Below, piece after piece: positions 42,402-51,009 of a stretch of DNA of 64,000 nt. Location: positions 248,001-312,000 of the forward strand of contig JAUHXU010000002.1 of assembly GCA_030426805.1 (NCBI GenBank), written 5' to 3'. The notes under the pieces are model-generated. The model was given only the letters and a program-made list of their open reading frames with translations. It was not told where the DNA came from and did no database searches. The DNA comes from a bacterium (GTDB taxonomy: Bacteria; Planctomycetota; JAFGQW01). The position numbers and the translations under genes were made by a program. The first letter of the stretch is position 1; each line of letters opens with the position of its first letter.

Positions 42402-44216
42402 TCAGCGGGCGATGCGGGTGGTGCCGCCGCGGCCGCCCGGGCCGAGGAGCGCGTCGAGCGACGGGGTCGCCCGGAGCGGAACGAGCGGTCCGTGTGGGTC
42501 GGCCGCCTGACGGCCGAGTAGACGCACGCTCTGCATCGTCGGCAGTGCCGGGAAGCGGAACGAGCCGTCGGCCTCGACCGGCGTTTCGGTCACGAGGGTG
42601 TGCGCGGTCGATTGCGCCGCGCCGATCGCGATCGGCGCGAGCGTTCCCTCGAGGCGCAGCGTGACGAGGCGATCGGCGCCGGAGAACCCGGTCACAGTGC
42701 CGTCGAGCGGCAGCGAGCACGCGGGCATCTCGTACTCGCACTCGATCTGGCTCGCGGGCGTCATCAGGAACTCGACCGCGAACTGGTGCCCCTCGCGCGA
42801 GTAGATCCGCAGCGACCCGGGGCCGTCGTCGAGGGATGCGAATCGGATCAGGCCGCCGGCGTCGGTCGAGCCTTCGAGGAAGCCGGTCGCGCGGGTGCCG
42901 TCCTTCGGTCGCGGTGCGAGCACGATCCGCGTCGGGACCGGCTTGTCGCCGCGGTAGGTGTGCACGCGCACGTGGCTGTCGCCGTCGGGGCGAAGACGAA
43001 TCGTCTTCGCCTGATGGGGGTAGAACAGTTCGCCGTCCGCGCCGACGCGCCCGTGCAGAAACTCGAGCCGGTAGGGGCAGTCGTAGAGCGCGACGAGGCC
43101 GAGCCGTCCGTTCTCGTCGGAGACCGCGACCTCCGGTCGGTCGCGACGCTCGGGCGGGATCGCGTTGCGTTGCGCGTCGTCGGCGGGTGCCGGGATCGCG
43201 ATCGCGACGGCGCCCGCGACGGGGCGGCCGTCGGCGTCGAGGACGGTCACGTCCGCGGTCTGGCGCAGCGCGGGCGTGAGTCCCGCCGCCCACTCGAACC
43301 GCTCCTTGCCGTCCGCGACGACGACGGTGACGTCGTCGAAGCCGTTGGCCTGTGCGCGGAGCCGCGGCGTGCCGCGTGCCGTGAACTGGAACGTGCCGGC
43401 GTAGCGGCCGTTCTCGTCGGTCTTCGCGGTGCCGGTGCCGTCGAGGGTCGCGACCCACGCGTTCGGGATCGGTTCGTTCGACGATGCGTCGACGAGCGTG
43501 CCGCTGACGTGAATCGCGCGAGACGGATAGAGCGCGACGTCGCGCGTGAGCGCCGGATCGCCCGCGAGTGGCTCGACGACGCCCCACGTCGCGAGGTAGC
43601 CGGGCTTCTCGATCCGCACGAGGCGAGGCTCCGCGAGCCCGCCGGGCAGCGCGATGCGGCCGCTTCCGTCGGTCTGCACGACGCGGTCGAGCTGTCGCTC
43701 CCGGAGCGCGAGGTTGTTGAGGCTGCGACTGCCCGGCATCTGGAGCAGTCCGAGGTCGTGAAAGACCTTGCTCGTGCCCGCCTTGAAGATCTGGATCGTG
43801 GCGCCGGGCGGGAGGCGGCCGACCGTCTGGTTCGCATACAGGCGTGCCTCGACCCGGTCGACCGTCGCCTCGCGCGGGACGAGCCGCCACGCGGCGACCG
43901 CGATCAACGCCACCGCGGCCGCGGCGATCCATCCGAAGTGGCGGCGCCACAGGGGCACGACGCGCCCTGACGGGACGGCCTTGCGTTGGGCGGGGATCCC
44001 GGCCGCGCGGAGCATCTCGTCGAGTGCCGGCGGCGCTTCGCCGACGTCGTCGGCCGCGATCTCGTGGAGCAGCCGCTCGAACGTCGCGTAATCGGCACTG
44101 TAGTCGCGGCACTCGGCACACGTGCCGCCGTGGGTCTCGAACGCCTCGGCGTCTTCGGTCGGCAGGTGGCCCTCGTGCTGCGCGGGCAGGAGTTCGCGGT
44201 AGCGCTCGCAGTTCAT
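42402..44216 (-). CDS. Zinc-finger anti-sigma factor with extracytoplasmic CarboxypepD-like modules
   Basis: 604 residues. The cytoplasmic head (1-90) has the zinc anti-sigma motif HGGTCAEC, then a single membrane helix (about 93-111), then about 490 exported residues with repeated beta-sandwich modules of the carboxypeptidase-regulatory type (VSGTLVDASSNEPIPNAWVA; ADVTVLDADGRPVAGAVAIA). It should hold the ECF sigma encoded 4 bp upstream and release it upon an envelope signal sensed by the long outer domain. Typical anti-sigma factors are far shorter, so the outer part is notable. Confidence 0.82.
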   Translation of the reverse strand: MNCERYRELLPAQHEGHLPTEDAEAFETHGGTCAECRDYSADYATFERLLHEIAADDVGEAPPALDEMLRAAGIPAQRKAVPSGRVVPLWRRHFGWIAAAAVALIAVAAWRLVPREATVDRVEARLYANQTVGRLPPGATIQIFKAGTSKVFHDLGLLQMPGSRSLNNLALRERQLDRVVQTDGSGRIALPGGLAEPRLVRIEKPGYLATWGVVEPLAGDPALTRDVALYPSRAIHVSGTLVDASSNEPIPNAWVATLDGTGTAKTDENGRYAGTFQFTARGTPRLRAQANGFDDVTVVVADGKERFEWAAGLTPALRQTADVTVLDADGRPVAGAVAIAIPAPADDAQRNAIPPERRDRPEVAVSDENGRLGLVALYDCPYRLEFLHGRVGADGELFYPHQAKTIRLRPDGDSHVRVHTYRGDKPVPTRIVLAPRPKDGTRATGFLEGSTDAGGLIRFASLDDGPGSLRIYSREGHQFAVEFLMTPASQIECEYEMPACSLPLDGTVTGFSGADRLVTLRLEGTLAPIAIGAAQSTAHTLVTETPVEADGSFRFPALPTMQSVRLLGRQAADPHGPLVPLRATPSLDALLGPGGRGGTTRIAR

Positions 44217-44220
44217 CGGC

Positions 44221-44784
44221 TCAGCACCCGACCTCTCGCACGAGGTGGCGGACCTTCTCGAACAGGAGCTTCTTCCCTCGGTGCACCAACGTGCGCACCG
44301 TCAGCAACGGCTTGTCCACCGCTTCCGCGACGGCCGGGTAGGGGAGCTCTTGGATCGCGCGCAGAATCAGGACCTCTCGATACTTCTCCGGCAAATCCCG
44401 GATCGCCTTCTCGATTTCTTGGCGCACGTAGGCCGTCGTGTCGTCGGCCGGGTCGTCCGACTCCTTCAACGCATGCGACTCCTTCACCGTTTCGAGGACC
44501 TTGTTGCGAGTCTTCGCGCGGCGCTCGTTGTCGCGGATCGTGTTGACCAGGATCCGGTAGAGCCACGCGCGGACATTGGACCCCGTCGGGAGGTCGTCGA
44601 GCTTTCGGAACGCCTTCAGGTAGGTCTCCTGCAGGGCGTCCTCCGCCGCGGTGCGCTCGCCGGTCATGCGGCGCGCCGTCGCGAACAGCTCCCGGTGGCA
44701 CGTGGCCACGAGCTCGTCGAACGTCGAGGTCGCGGGGTCCCAGACGAGTTCCTGGCGGGGTGCGGGGTCGGAGCGGCTCGGCAT
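44221..44784 (-). CDS. ECF-family RNA polymerase sigma factor
   Basis: 187 residues. Region 2 (FATARRMTGERTAAEDALQE, YLKAFRKLDDLPTGSNVRAW) and region 4 (LPEKYREVLILRAIQELPYP, VAEAVDKPLLTVRTLVHRGK) are clear. The order sigma then zinc anti-sigma with a 4-bp gap is the classic autoregulated pair. ATG 44784 is chosen since longer starts would run through the promoter-like site at 44796-44824. C-terminal Cys is the last residue. Confidence 0.92.
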   Translation of the reverse strand: MPSRSDPAPRQELVWDPATSTFDELVATCHRELFATARRMTGERTAAEDALQETYLKAFRKLDDLPTGSNVRAWLYRILVNTIRDNERRAKTRNKVLETVKESHALKESDDPADDTTAYVRQEIEKAIRDLPEKYREVLILRAIQELPYPAVAEAVDKPLLTVRTLVHRGKKLLFEKVRHLVREVGC

Positions 44785-44795
44785 CGTCGTGCGCC

Positions 44796-44824
44796 AGTGT
44801 CTCTTTTGGCGCGTCGTTTTGCAA
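44796..44824 (-). promoter_or_regulatory. Promoter-like site for sigma/anti-sigma operon
   Basis: Minus strand TTGCAA (44824-44819), 17-base spacer, GACACT (44801-44796), 11 bases to ATG 44784. The leader would be only a few bases. Confidence 0.4.
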
Positions 44825-44864
44825 TGAACCTGAAATGCCTCCGCCGCGGCCTCCGTTTGATCCG

Positions 44865-45013
44865 GTGAGGCCAGGGGAAAGGCCATGGGAAACGCAACGC
44901 GGCCCCGAGGGAGAGGCGCCCGGGTGGGAGAGAGCCCGAGCGCGAGAGGCAGGGAACGTCAGGGAAGAGGGGGACGACCGGTCGGCACTGCGCCGACCGG
45001 TCGTCTTTTTTTT
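44865..45013 (+). ncRNA. Possible small RNA with GGGA motifs and strong terminator
   Basis: A plus-strand terminator (44974-45013) follows 100 bases without any plus-strand gene. That stretch holds about seven GGGA motifs, at least two in hairpin loops (GGCC-AGGGGAAA-GGCC at 44869-44884; CGGG-TGGGAGAGAG-CCCG at 44921-44938). Repeated GGA in loops is a hallmark of CsrB-type RNAs that sequester CsrA. I see no convincing promoter, so this is speculative; it may instead be a terminator for read-through from the left. Confidence 0.3.
44974..45013 (+). terminator. Very strong plus-strand terminator with no upstream gene
   Basis: ACGACCGGTCGGC (44974-44986) pairs perfectly with GCCGACCGGTCGT (44992-45004) around ACTGC, then C and eight T. 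Direction is plus; both neighbouring genes are on the minus strand, and no A-run lies left of the stem for use on that strand. Confidence 0.85.
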
Positions 45014-45017
45014 CGAC

Positions 45018-45674
45018 TCAGCGCCCGCGGCGGTCGAGGGCGGCGTGGGCGAGCGGGGTGAGCGCGAGCCGGCCGTCGGCGTCGCGGACGAGGTAGCCGC
45101 GGCGCTGGAGCGCCTTGACGAGGTTGCGCCCGGCGCGTGTACCGCGCTTGAGGCCGGTGACGACGCTGCGCAGCCCGGTATGCGTCATCGCGCGCATGCG
45201 GACGAGCGCGTCCACCTCGTCGTCGTCGAGGTCGTCGTCGTCGGTGTCGAACCCGCGCGCGTTCCACGATGCCTTCAGATCGGCGCGGCTCGCGCGGCGG
45301 GTGGATGCGTCGATTCGGACGTATGCGACTTCCTCGCCGTCGGCGTGCCAATAGAGCACGGGCGGTTTCGGTGCGGCCTCGACACGCGCGACGATGAACG
45401 GCACGCCGCGGTACTCGATCTGCATCACCTCGACCGGTTGCGTGGGCAGCAGTCGCGACGCGGCCTCACGGATCCCGTCGGCCGCGTCCTCCGGATCCGC
45501 GACGCCGGCGGCGAAGCCGTCGTCACGGATACCGACGATCAAGTGGCCGCCCGCACCGTTGGCGAACGCGCACAGCGTCGCGCCGACGCGTTCGATGTCG
45601 GGCAGTTCGCGCTTGAACTCGATCGTCGCGCCTTCGCCCGCGCGGAGCAGCGCAGCGAGCGCTTCGGGTGACAT
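45018..45674 (-). CDS. AlbA_2 (Schlafen-type) domain protein
   Basis: 218 residues. The N-terminal 110 residues match the AlbA_2 domain: GEGATIEFKRELPDIER, CAFANGAGGHLIVGIRDDG, then YRGVPFIVARVEAAPKPPVL with a YVRIDASTRRAS segment. These domains are often tied to nucleic-acid binding or anti-phage/stress functions, but many chromosomal copies have no known role. The C-terminal part has an acidic run (DTDDDDLDDDEVD) and a winged-helix-like end. ATG 45674 lies 5 bases after the serC stop on the same strand, so it is probably cotranscribed with serC. Confidence 0.75.
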   Translation of the reverse strand: MSPEALAALLRAGEGATIEFKRELPDIERVGATLCAFANGAGGHLIVGIRDDGFAAGVADPEDAADGIREAASRLLPTQPVEVMQIEYRGVPFIVARVEAAPKPPVLYWHADGEEVAYVRIDASTRRASRADLKASWNARGFDTDDDDLDDDEVDALVRMRAMTHTGLRSVVTGLKRGTRAGRNLVKALQRRGYLVRDADGRLALTPLAHAALDRRGR

Positions 45675-45678
45675 CGGC

Positions 45679-46770
45679 TCAGCCGCGGTTGGCACCCATG
45701 AAGCCGCGCGCGAAGTCGAGGAACGACCGGATGTTGTCCGGCGACGCGGCGTTGTACATCGAGACCCGGATGCCGCCGACCGACCGGTGGCCCTTGAGGC
45801 CGCAGAAACCGGCCTTCAATCCCTCGGCGACGAAGCGCTTCTCGAGGTCCTCGTTCGGCAGTCGGAACGTGACGTTCATCCACGAGCGATGGGCCGCGTC
45901 GGTGACGGTGCCGCGGTAGTAGTCCGCGTGCTCGTCGAGGAAGCCGTAGAGCAGCTCCGCCTTTTCGCGGTTGCGCGCCTCCATGCCCTCGAGTCCGCCG
46001 TGGCCTTCGACCCACTCGAGCACGCGCCACAGGATGTAGATCGCGAACGTCGGCGGGGTGTTGAAGAGCGAGTTCTTCTCCCAGTGCGTCTTGTAGGAGA
46101 GCATCGTCGGCACGTCGTTCGTGATGCGTTCGTAGAACGACTCGCGCATCATCACGACGGTCAACCCCGACGGGCCGAGGTTCTTCTGCGCACCGCCGTA
46201 GATCATCCCGATGTCGGACCAGTCGAAACGCCGCGACAGGATGTCGCTCGACATGTCGCACACGAGCGGCACGGTGCCGGTCTTCGGGTAGTCGTGGAAC
46301 TGCGTGCCGAAGATCGTGTTGTTCGTCGTCAGGTGCACGTAGCTCGCGTTCGGATCGAGGTCGATCGCGTCGAGCGCGGGGAGGTGGTCGTAGTTCGCGT
46401 CGGCGGTCGACGCCGCGACGTTGACGCCGCCGAAGCGCTTGGCTTCCTTGATCGACTTCTTCGACCACTCGCCGGTGTCGATGTAGTCGGCGCTCGCGTC
46501 GGGCGCGAGGAAGTTCATCGGGAGCATCGCGAACTGCAGGCTCGCGCCGCCCTGCAGGAACAGCACCTTGCAGTCGTCGGGCGCGCCCGACAGCGACAGG
46601 AGCAGTCGCTGCGCGTTCTCGTGGACCGCGTCGTAGTCCCCGCCGCGGTGGCTCGCCTCCATGATCGACAGGCCGGTGCCGTTGTAGTCGAGCAGTTCCG
46701 CCTGAACGCGCTCGAGTACCTCGGTCGGCAGGCCGGCGGGGCCGGCGTTGAAGTTGACGATGCGCGCCAT
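45679..46770 (-). CDS. serC: Phosphoserine aminotransferase
   Basis: 363 residues, the family length. NFNAGPAGLPTEVLERVQAE opens the protein; GTGLSIMEASHR, VLFLQGGASLQFAMLPMN and the PLP lysine region MIYGGAQKNLGPSGL (Lys in AQKN) are diagnostic. It converts 3-phosphohydroxypyruvate to phosphoserine with glutamate as amino donor. ATG 46770 overlaps the stop of the upstream serA-like gene, so steps 1 and 2 of serine synthesis are translationally coupled. Confidence 0.97.
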   Translation of the reverse strand: MARIVNFNAGPAGLPTEVLERVQAELLDYNGTGLSIMEASHRGGDYDAVHENAQRLLLSLSGAPDDCKVLFLQGGASLQFAMLPMNFLAPDASADYIDTGEWSKKSIKEAKRFGGVNVAASTADANYDHLPALDAIDLDPNASYVHLTTNNTIFGTQFHDYPKTGTVPLVCDMSSDILSRRFDWSDIGMIYGGAQKNLGPSGLTVVMMRESFYERITNDVPTMLSYKTHWEKNSLFNTPPTFAIYILWRVLEWVEGHGGLEGMEARNREKAELLYGFLDEHADYYRGTVTDAAHRSWMNVTFRLPNEDLEKRFVAEGLKAGFCGLKGHRSVGGIRVSMYNAASPDNIRSFLDFARGFMGANRG

Positions 46771-47651
46771 CAGCGGCTCTCCTTTACGTGTTCGCCGACG
46801 AGTTCGACGATGATGTCGCCGATCCGCAGCAGGTTCTCGTTCGTCGACGCGCCGAGGTGCGGCAGCAGCAGCGTGTTCGGGGCGCCGATCAGTGGCGAGT
46901 CCTCCGGCGGGTCGGAATACCAGACGTCGGTCGCGAAGCCGGCGATCTTGCCGTCGCCAAGCGCTTGGGCCACGTCCGCCTCGACGACGACTTGGCCGCG
47001 GCCGGTGTTGGCGAGGAAGACGCCGTCCTTCATCTTCGCGATCGCGGCGGCGTCGATCATCCCGCGCGTCGAGTCGACCAGCGGCGTGTTGATCGTGATG
47101 TAGTCGGCCGCGGCGTAGAGTGCGTCGACCGTATCGAGTTGTTCGATCGTCGGGTCGTCGATCGGCATCGGGTCGAATGCGACGACGCGCATGCCGAACG
47201 CGGCGCAGCGCTTCGCGACCTCGCGGCCGATCCGTCCGCATCCGATGATCCCGAGCGTCTTTTTGAACAGCTCGGTGCGCTTGAGTTCCTTCTTGAGCCA
47301 CTGGCCCTCGACCATGCCGTTGTGGCCGCGCACGACGTGGTTCGGCATTGCGAGCAGCATCGCGACGGTCAGCTCCGCGACGGCGACGCTCGACGCCGCC
47401 GCGGTGTTGTGCACGCGCACGCCCTTTTCCTTCGCGTAGTCGACGTCGACGTTGTCGAGGCCCACGCCACCGCGGATCACGAGTTCCAGGTTCGGCGCGG
47501 CGTCGAGGTATTCGCGGTCGACGCGCGTCTTCGACCGGATCAGCACGACGTTGGCGTCGCCACGGCGCGCCTTGTCGTCGGTCACCTCGCCGAACGGCGC
47601 GAGTCGGTCGGGCAGCGACGCGTCGAACGCGTCGGAGAGGAGGATCAGCAT
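46770..47651 (-). CDS. serA: D-3-phosphoglycerate dehydrogenase (short, SerA-like)
   Basis: 293 residues. The NAD loop is LGIIGCGRIGREVAKR; the catalytic Arg lies in LANTGRGQVVVEADVA and the His in LLPHLGAST. There is no C-terminal ACT domain, so feedback inhibition by serine through that domain is absent; the length matches short SerA forms. ATG 47651 is chosen for its GAAGGA site 7 bases upstream. Overlap with serC fixes its role in serine synthesis, though other 2-hydroxyacid substrates are possible. Confidence 0.88.
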   Translation of the reverse strand: MLILLSDAFDASLPDRLAPFGEVTDDKARRGDANVVLIRSKTRVDREYLDAAPNLELVIRGGVGLDNVDVDYAKEKGVRVHNTAAASSVAVAELTVAMLLAMPNHVVRGHNGMVEGQWLKKELKRTELFKKTLGIIGCGRIGREVAKRCAAFGMRVVAFDPMPIDDPTIEQLDTVDALYAAADYITINTPLVDSTRGMIDAAAIAKMKDGVFLANTGRGQVVVEADVAQALGDGKIAGFATDVWYSDPPEDSPLIGAPNTLLLPHLGASTNENLLRIGDIIVELVGEHVKESR

Positions 47652-47761
47652 CGCGGGGTCCTTCGTGGCCGGGGTGCGAGCGGGACGTCGCTCGGCGAAC
47701 GCGGTCATGATAGCCGTTGGCGTCGGGCGAAAACCAGGGGGATTTCCGCCGGGAGCGCCTG

Positions 47762-47767
47762 TAGAAT
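47762..47767 (+). promoter_or_regulatory. -10-like hexamer before small Cys-rich gene
   Basis: TAGAAT at 47762-47767 followed by a 24-base stretch with AAGGAGC before ATG 47792. No clear -35. Confidence 0.3.
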
Positions 47768-47791
47768 CCGGGGAGAGAAGAAGGAGCCGCC

Positions 47792-48010
47792 ATGATCGTC
47801 AAGTTGCTCGTCGTCGCCGCCGTGATCGCGGTCGCGGTGTGGCTGTGGCGCGAGCTGTTCGGCAGCATCCGGGAGGCGCCGTTTCCGTGCCGGACGTGCC
47901 GGCATTGTCGCAAGCTCTTCGACGACGGGGTGCGGTGCGGATTCGGGTCGAAGGAGACGTTCAAGAACCCCGCGCAGATCGGCATGTGCCACGACTACGA
48001 GCGTCGGTGA
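47792..48010 (+). CDS. 72-residue Cys-rich membrane-anchored protein
   Basis: Residues 2-19 form a membrane helix (IVKLLVVAAVIAVAVWLW). The outer or cytosolic tail has Cys at a CxxCxxC (CRTCRHC, about 33-39), then C49 and C66, a set that could bind zinc or an iron-sulfur centre. AAGGAGC lies 6 bases before ATG 47792. mutM starts 12 bp downstream, so the two are probably cotranscribed. I recognise no family. Confidence 0.7.
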   Translation: MIVKLLVVAAVIAVAVWLWRELFGSIREAPFPCRTCRHCRKLFDDGVRCGFGSKETFKNPAQIGMCHDYERR

Positions 48011-48022
48011 CGGACGACGTCG

Positions 48023-48841
48023 ATGCCGGAGCTTCCCGAAGTCGAGGCGCTGCGCGAGTCGCTCGTCGACCGGCTCGTCGGCGATCGTGTCCGGCGGGTC
48101 GTCGTCCGCGACCATCGGCTGCGTCGTCCGATCGATCGGCGCGCGCTGGACGGGCTCGTCGGCGCGACCGTGCGAGCGGTCGAGCGGCGGGCGAAGTATC
48201 TCCGGATCCGCATGGACGGCGGGCGATCCCTCGTCGTGCACTTGGGGATGAGCGGTCGGCTCGTGTCGGCGCCGGCCGGCCCGCCGGCGTTGCACGAACA
48301 CGTCACGTGGACGTTCGCGAGCGGCCGCACGCTCCGCTATCGCGACCCGCGCCGCTTCGGTCTCGTCTACGTCGTCGGCGATGCGGCGATCGACCGGCAC
48401 CCGGATTTCGCGTCGCTCGGGGTCGAGCCGCTCGGTCGCGACTTCGACGCGGCCTATCTCCGCGAGCGTGCCGCCGGTCGGCGGGGGCCGGTGAAGGCGT
48501 TCCTGATGGATCAGCGCGTCGTCGTCGGCGTCGGCAACATCTACGCGAGTGAGGTGCTCTTCCGGGCGCGCGTGAGTCCCCGTCGACGGGTCGGCACGAT
48601 CGGCCCCGAGCGCTGGGGGCGCATCGCCGATGCGACGCGGGCGGTGCTCGCGCGGGCGATCGACGCGGGGGGCACGACGATCCGCGACTATGTCGGCGGA
48701 CGGGGCACGACCGGCCGATTCCAGGCGGAACTCGCCGTGTATGGCCGCGGCGGCGAACCGTGCGTCGTGTGCGGCACCCCCGTTCGGCGCACCGTGATGG
48801 CCGGGCGAGCGACCTACGCCTGCGGCCGGTGCCAGCGTTGA
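48023..48841 (+). CDS. mutM: Formamidopyrimidine-DNA glycosylase
   Basis: 272 residues. The N-terminal Pro nucleophile and Glu are in MPELPEVEALR; the conserved Lys is in RRAKYLRI; VVVGVGNIYASEVLFRARV is the H2TH region; and the C-terminal zinc finger is CVVCGTPVRRTVMAGRATYAC with CGRC. It excises 8-oxoguanine and formamidopyrimidines from DNA. All catalytic residues are present. Confidence 0.96.
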   Translation: MPELPEVEALRESLVDRLVGDRVRRVVVRDHRLRRPIDRRALDGLVGATVRAVERRAKYLRIRMDGGRSLVVHLGMSGRLVSAPAGPPALHEHVTWTFASGRTLRYRDPRRFGLVYVVGDAAIDRHPDFASLGVEPLGRDFDAAYLRERAAGRRGPVKAFLMDQRVVVGVGNIYASEVLFRARVSPRRRVGTIGPERWGRIADATRAVLARAIDAGGTTIRDYVGGRGTTGRFQAELAVYGRGGEPCVVCGTPVRRTVMAGRATYACGRCQR

Positions 48842-48867
48842 TCCGGCGCGGCGCTCCGTGCGATACT
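48838..48867 (+). promoter_or_regulatory. Promoter-like site, probably leaderless
   Basis: TTGATC (48838-48843) overlapping the mutM stop, 18-base spacer, GATACT (48862-48867), then 5 bases to ATG 48873. Confidence 0.35.
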
Positions 48868-48872
48868 CCGGC

Positions 48873-50501
48873 ATGAGACGGATCGGTTCGCTTGCTGCGG
48901 CGCTGCTGCTCGCCACGTGCCCGGTGACCGCCCAACTCGGGTGGGCGCCGGCGGTGCCCGGCTCGCGGGTCGCCCCGCTCCGCGTCGACGCGGCGATCAC
49001 GCTCGGGGTCGAGTTCGTGAAGTCGAAGCAGCGCGACGACGGCAGCTTCCCCGGCCACGACGAGCGCTTCCCGATGGGGATGACCTCGCTGTGCCTGCTC
49101 ACGATGGTGAAGTGCGGCGTCGCCCCGTCCGATCCGGCGGTGACGCGCGCGCTCGAACGACTCCGCTACCTGCCGTTCAAGCGCACCTACTCGACGGGTT
49201 GTCTGCTGATGGCGCTCGAGGCGCTGCATCCGCCGGGCGCGAAGGAGTGGGCGCAACGCGGCGTCGACTTCTTGGTCGCGACGCAGCACAACTCCAGCTA
49301 CTGGAGTTATCCCGAGGACAACTGGGAGAAGACCGGCAACGTCGGCGTGGTCGACTTGTCGAATACGCAATACGCCGTGCTCGGTCTGCGCGCGGCGAAG
49401 CGGCTCGGGTGCAAGGTGCCGACGAAGCCGATCGCTCGACTCGTTCGCGCGCTCGTCGACGACCAGGCCGACAGCGGCGCGTTTCGCTACCGCAGCGACT
49501 CCGAGGTCACCGGCGGGATGACGGTCGCGGGCCTCGCGATCCTGTCGATCGCCGAGACGCTCGCCCGCAAGTCGCCGATCTACGGGCGTGAGAAGCGCGG
49601 TGTGCGCGATGCGTTCAAGCGCGGCAGCGCGTGGCTCGCCCGGCGATTCGACGCGGCGTGGAACCCGTGGGGCGACGAGCGCCGTCTGCACAAGACGTGG
49701 CACCTCTACTACCTCTACGGCGTCGAACGCCACGGAGCGCTGGCCGACGTGAAGAAGCTCGGCAAGCGCGACTGGTATCAGGACGGCGCCCGCTACCTCC
49801 TCGGAAACCAAGGCGACAAGGGCCAGTTCGGCTCGCTCGAGAATACGTGCTTCGCGCTGCTGTTCCTGCGTCGCGCGACGCTGTCGATCTCACGCGAGGT
49901 TCGCACCGAGGCGGTCGAGGATCGTCGTCAGGAGTTGCGAGAACTCAAGCGCACGTGGGCTGCCCTCGCGAAGCCGGCCGCGACACTGCCGTCGATTCGT
50001 GACTGGTTGACGAACGGTCCGTATCGCGTCAAGGACGACGATCCGTTCGATCCGGGCGAGCATCCGAAGCCGCGCGGCACCCCGCGGGCAGGCGTCGTCG
50101 CGGTGAGCAAGCGATGGGAGCCGCTGCGCGGCGAGGCCGACCAGATCGACCTCGAGTCGCGCTACCGGGGCGGCGATCACCGCTTGGCGTACGTCGCGAC
50201 GTTGCTCCACGCGCCGCGCGAGCAGCCGGCGATCGTCTGGCTCCAGGCCTACGACGGCTTTCGCGCATGGGTGAACGGCAAGCGCATCGGCAAGCGCGTC
50301 GTCACCGGCATGCCGGACCGCGCGTGGCCATTGCCGTGCACGCTCCGTGCGGGCGTCAACACCCTCGTGATCGCCCTCGACGATCGCCAGCGCGAGTGGA
50401 CCTTCCGCGTTCGCGTTTCCGATGCGACCGGCGCACCGATCGAAGGCCTCGTCACCGGCCTGTCCAAGGCTGCACTTCGCCGCAAAGCGCCGCGGAAGTA
50501 A
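48873..50501 (+). CDS. Secreted terpene-cyclase/prenyltransferase-like repeat protein
   Basis: 542 residues with a signal peptide (SLAAALLLATCPVTAQ). Residues 30-340 form an alpha/alpha-toroid of squalene-cyclase style repeats (VKSKQRDDGSFPG, QHNSSYWSYPEDNWEKTGNV, NTQYAVLGLRAAKRL, LLGNQGDKGQFGSLENTCFA). The DxDD cyclase motif is not seen, and export argues against a cyclase role. The C-terminal 120 residues are strand-rich (WLQAYDGFRAWVNGKRIGKR). Similar proteins are common in planctomycetes; function unknown. Confidence 0.75.
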   Translation: MRRIGSLAAALLLATCPVTAQLGWAPAVPGSRVAPLRVDAAITLGVEFVKSKQRDDGSFPGHDERFPMGMTSLCLLTMVKCGVAPSDPAVTRALERLRYLPFKRTYSTGCLLMALEALHPPGAKEWAQRGVDFLVATQHNSSYWSYPEDNWEKTGNVGVVDLSNTQYAVLGLRAAKRLGCKVPTKPIARLVRALVDDQADSGAFRYRSDSEVTGGMTVAGLAILSIAETLARKSPIYGREKRGVRDAFKRGSAWLARRFDAAWNPWGDERRLHKTWHLYYLYGVERHGALADVKKLGKRDWYQDGARYLLGNQGDKGQFGSLENTCFALLFLRRATLSISREVRTEAVEDRRQELRELKRTWAALAKPAATLPSIRDWLTNGPYRVKDDDPFDPGEHPKPRGTPRAGVVAVSKRWEPLRGEADQIDLESRYRGGDHRLAYVATLLHAPREQPAIVWLQAYDGFRAWVNGKRIGKRVVTGMPDRAWPLPCTLRAGVNTLVIALDDRQREWTFRVRVSDATGAPIEGLVTGLSKAALRRKAPRK

Positions 50502-50521
50502 CGGCCCGCAGCCTCGCCCGC

Positions 50522-51009
50522 CGGCTCCGAGCCCTCCGGGGAGATGGCGGGGCGTTCATTGCGTTTGGCGGGGCGGTTCTGCACCGATTCTCGGGATACG
50601 TGCGCTTGGCGCGGCGATTCTGCACCCGATGTCGTTCATTGGCGGCGCTTTCAGCGCACCTCGGTGCAACATCGGCTCGCGACCCGCATGGATGCCGCGT
50701 GCGTGGTGCATGATCGGGGCGCCAAGCGCACTCAACGCAGTGCGAGATGCGCGTTGGACTGCAACCTCAGCGCTCCGGCTCCGAGCTCTCTCGGGGCCTC
50801 CCCTCCGAACCCGCCCCCGCCGGCGCCGGCACTTGTCGGGTGCGGCCGACGCCGACGGCGACGGGCTCTCCGGGGAGATGGCGGCGCTTGCGTTGTATGG
50901 GCAGAAGCTCGCTGCGCCGGATCTGACCCATTTCGCGTCAGATTTGCGGCAGCGACCCCTCGCTGCGCCGGTCTTGTCCCGTTTCGCGTCAAATCCGCTG
51001 CAGCGAGCG
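50522..51009. repeat. Repeat-rich convergent gap
   Basis: The 578-bp gap 50502-51079 between convergent genes has several degenerate repeat families. (a) TCCGGGGAGATGGCGG occurs near 50536 and 50869, with CGGCTCCGAGC near 50522 and 50776. (b) Two 40-bp units with GGCGGGGCGGTTCTGCACC (about 50567) and GGCGCGGCGATTCTGCACC (about 50607). (c) Two tandem 51-bp units at 50908-50958 and 50959-51009 sharing CTCGCTGCGCCGG and TTTCGCGTCA, each able to fold by CGCTGC/GCAGCG. No ORF or terminator with a T-run is evident. Confidence 0.7.

Noticed and set aside
44974..45013. Hairpin as terminator of the minus-strand AlbA_2 gene
   Set aside because: The T-run is on the plus strand; on the minus strand the run of A precedes the stem and no U-run follows, so it would not work in that direction.
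50908..51009. Tandem 51-bp units as a CRISPR array
   Set aside because: The units are degenerate throughout, with no constant repeat and variable spacer pattern.
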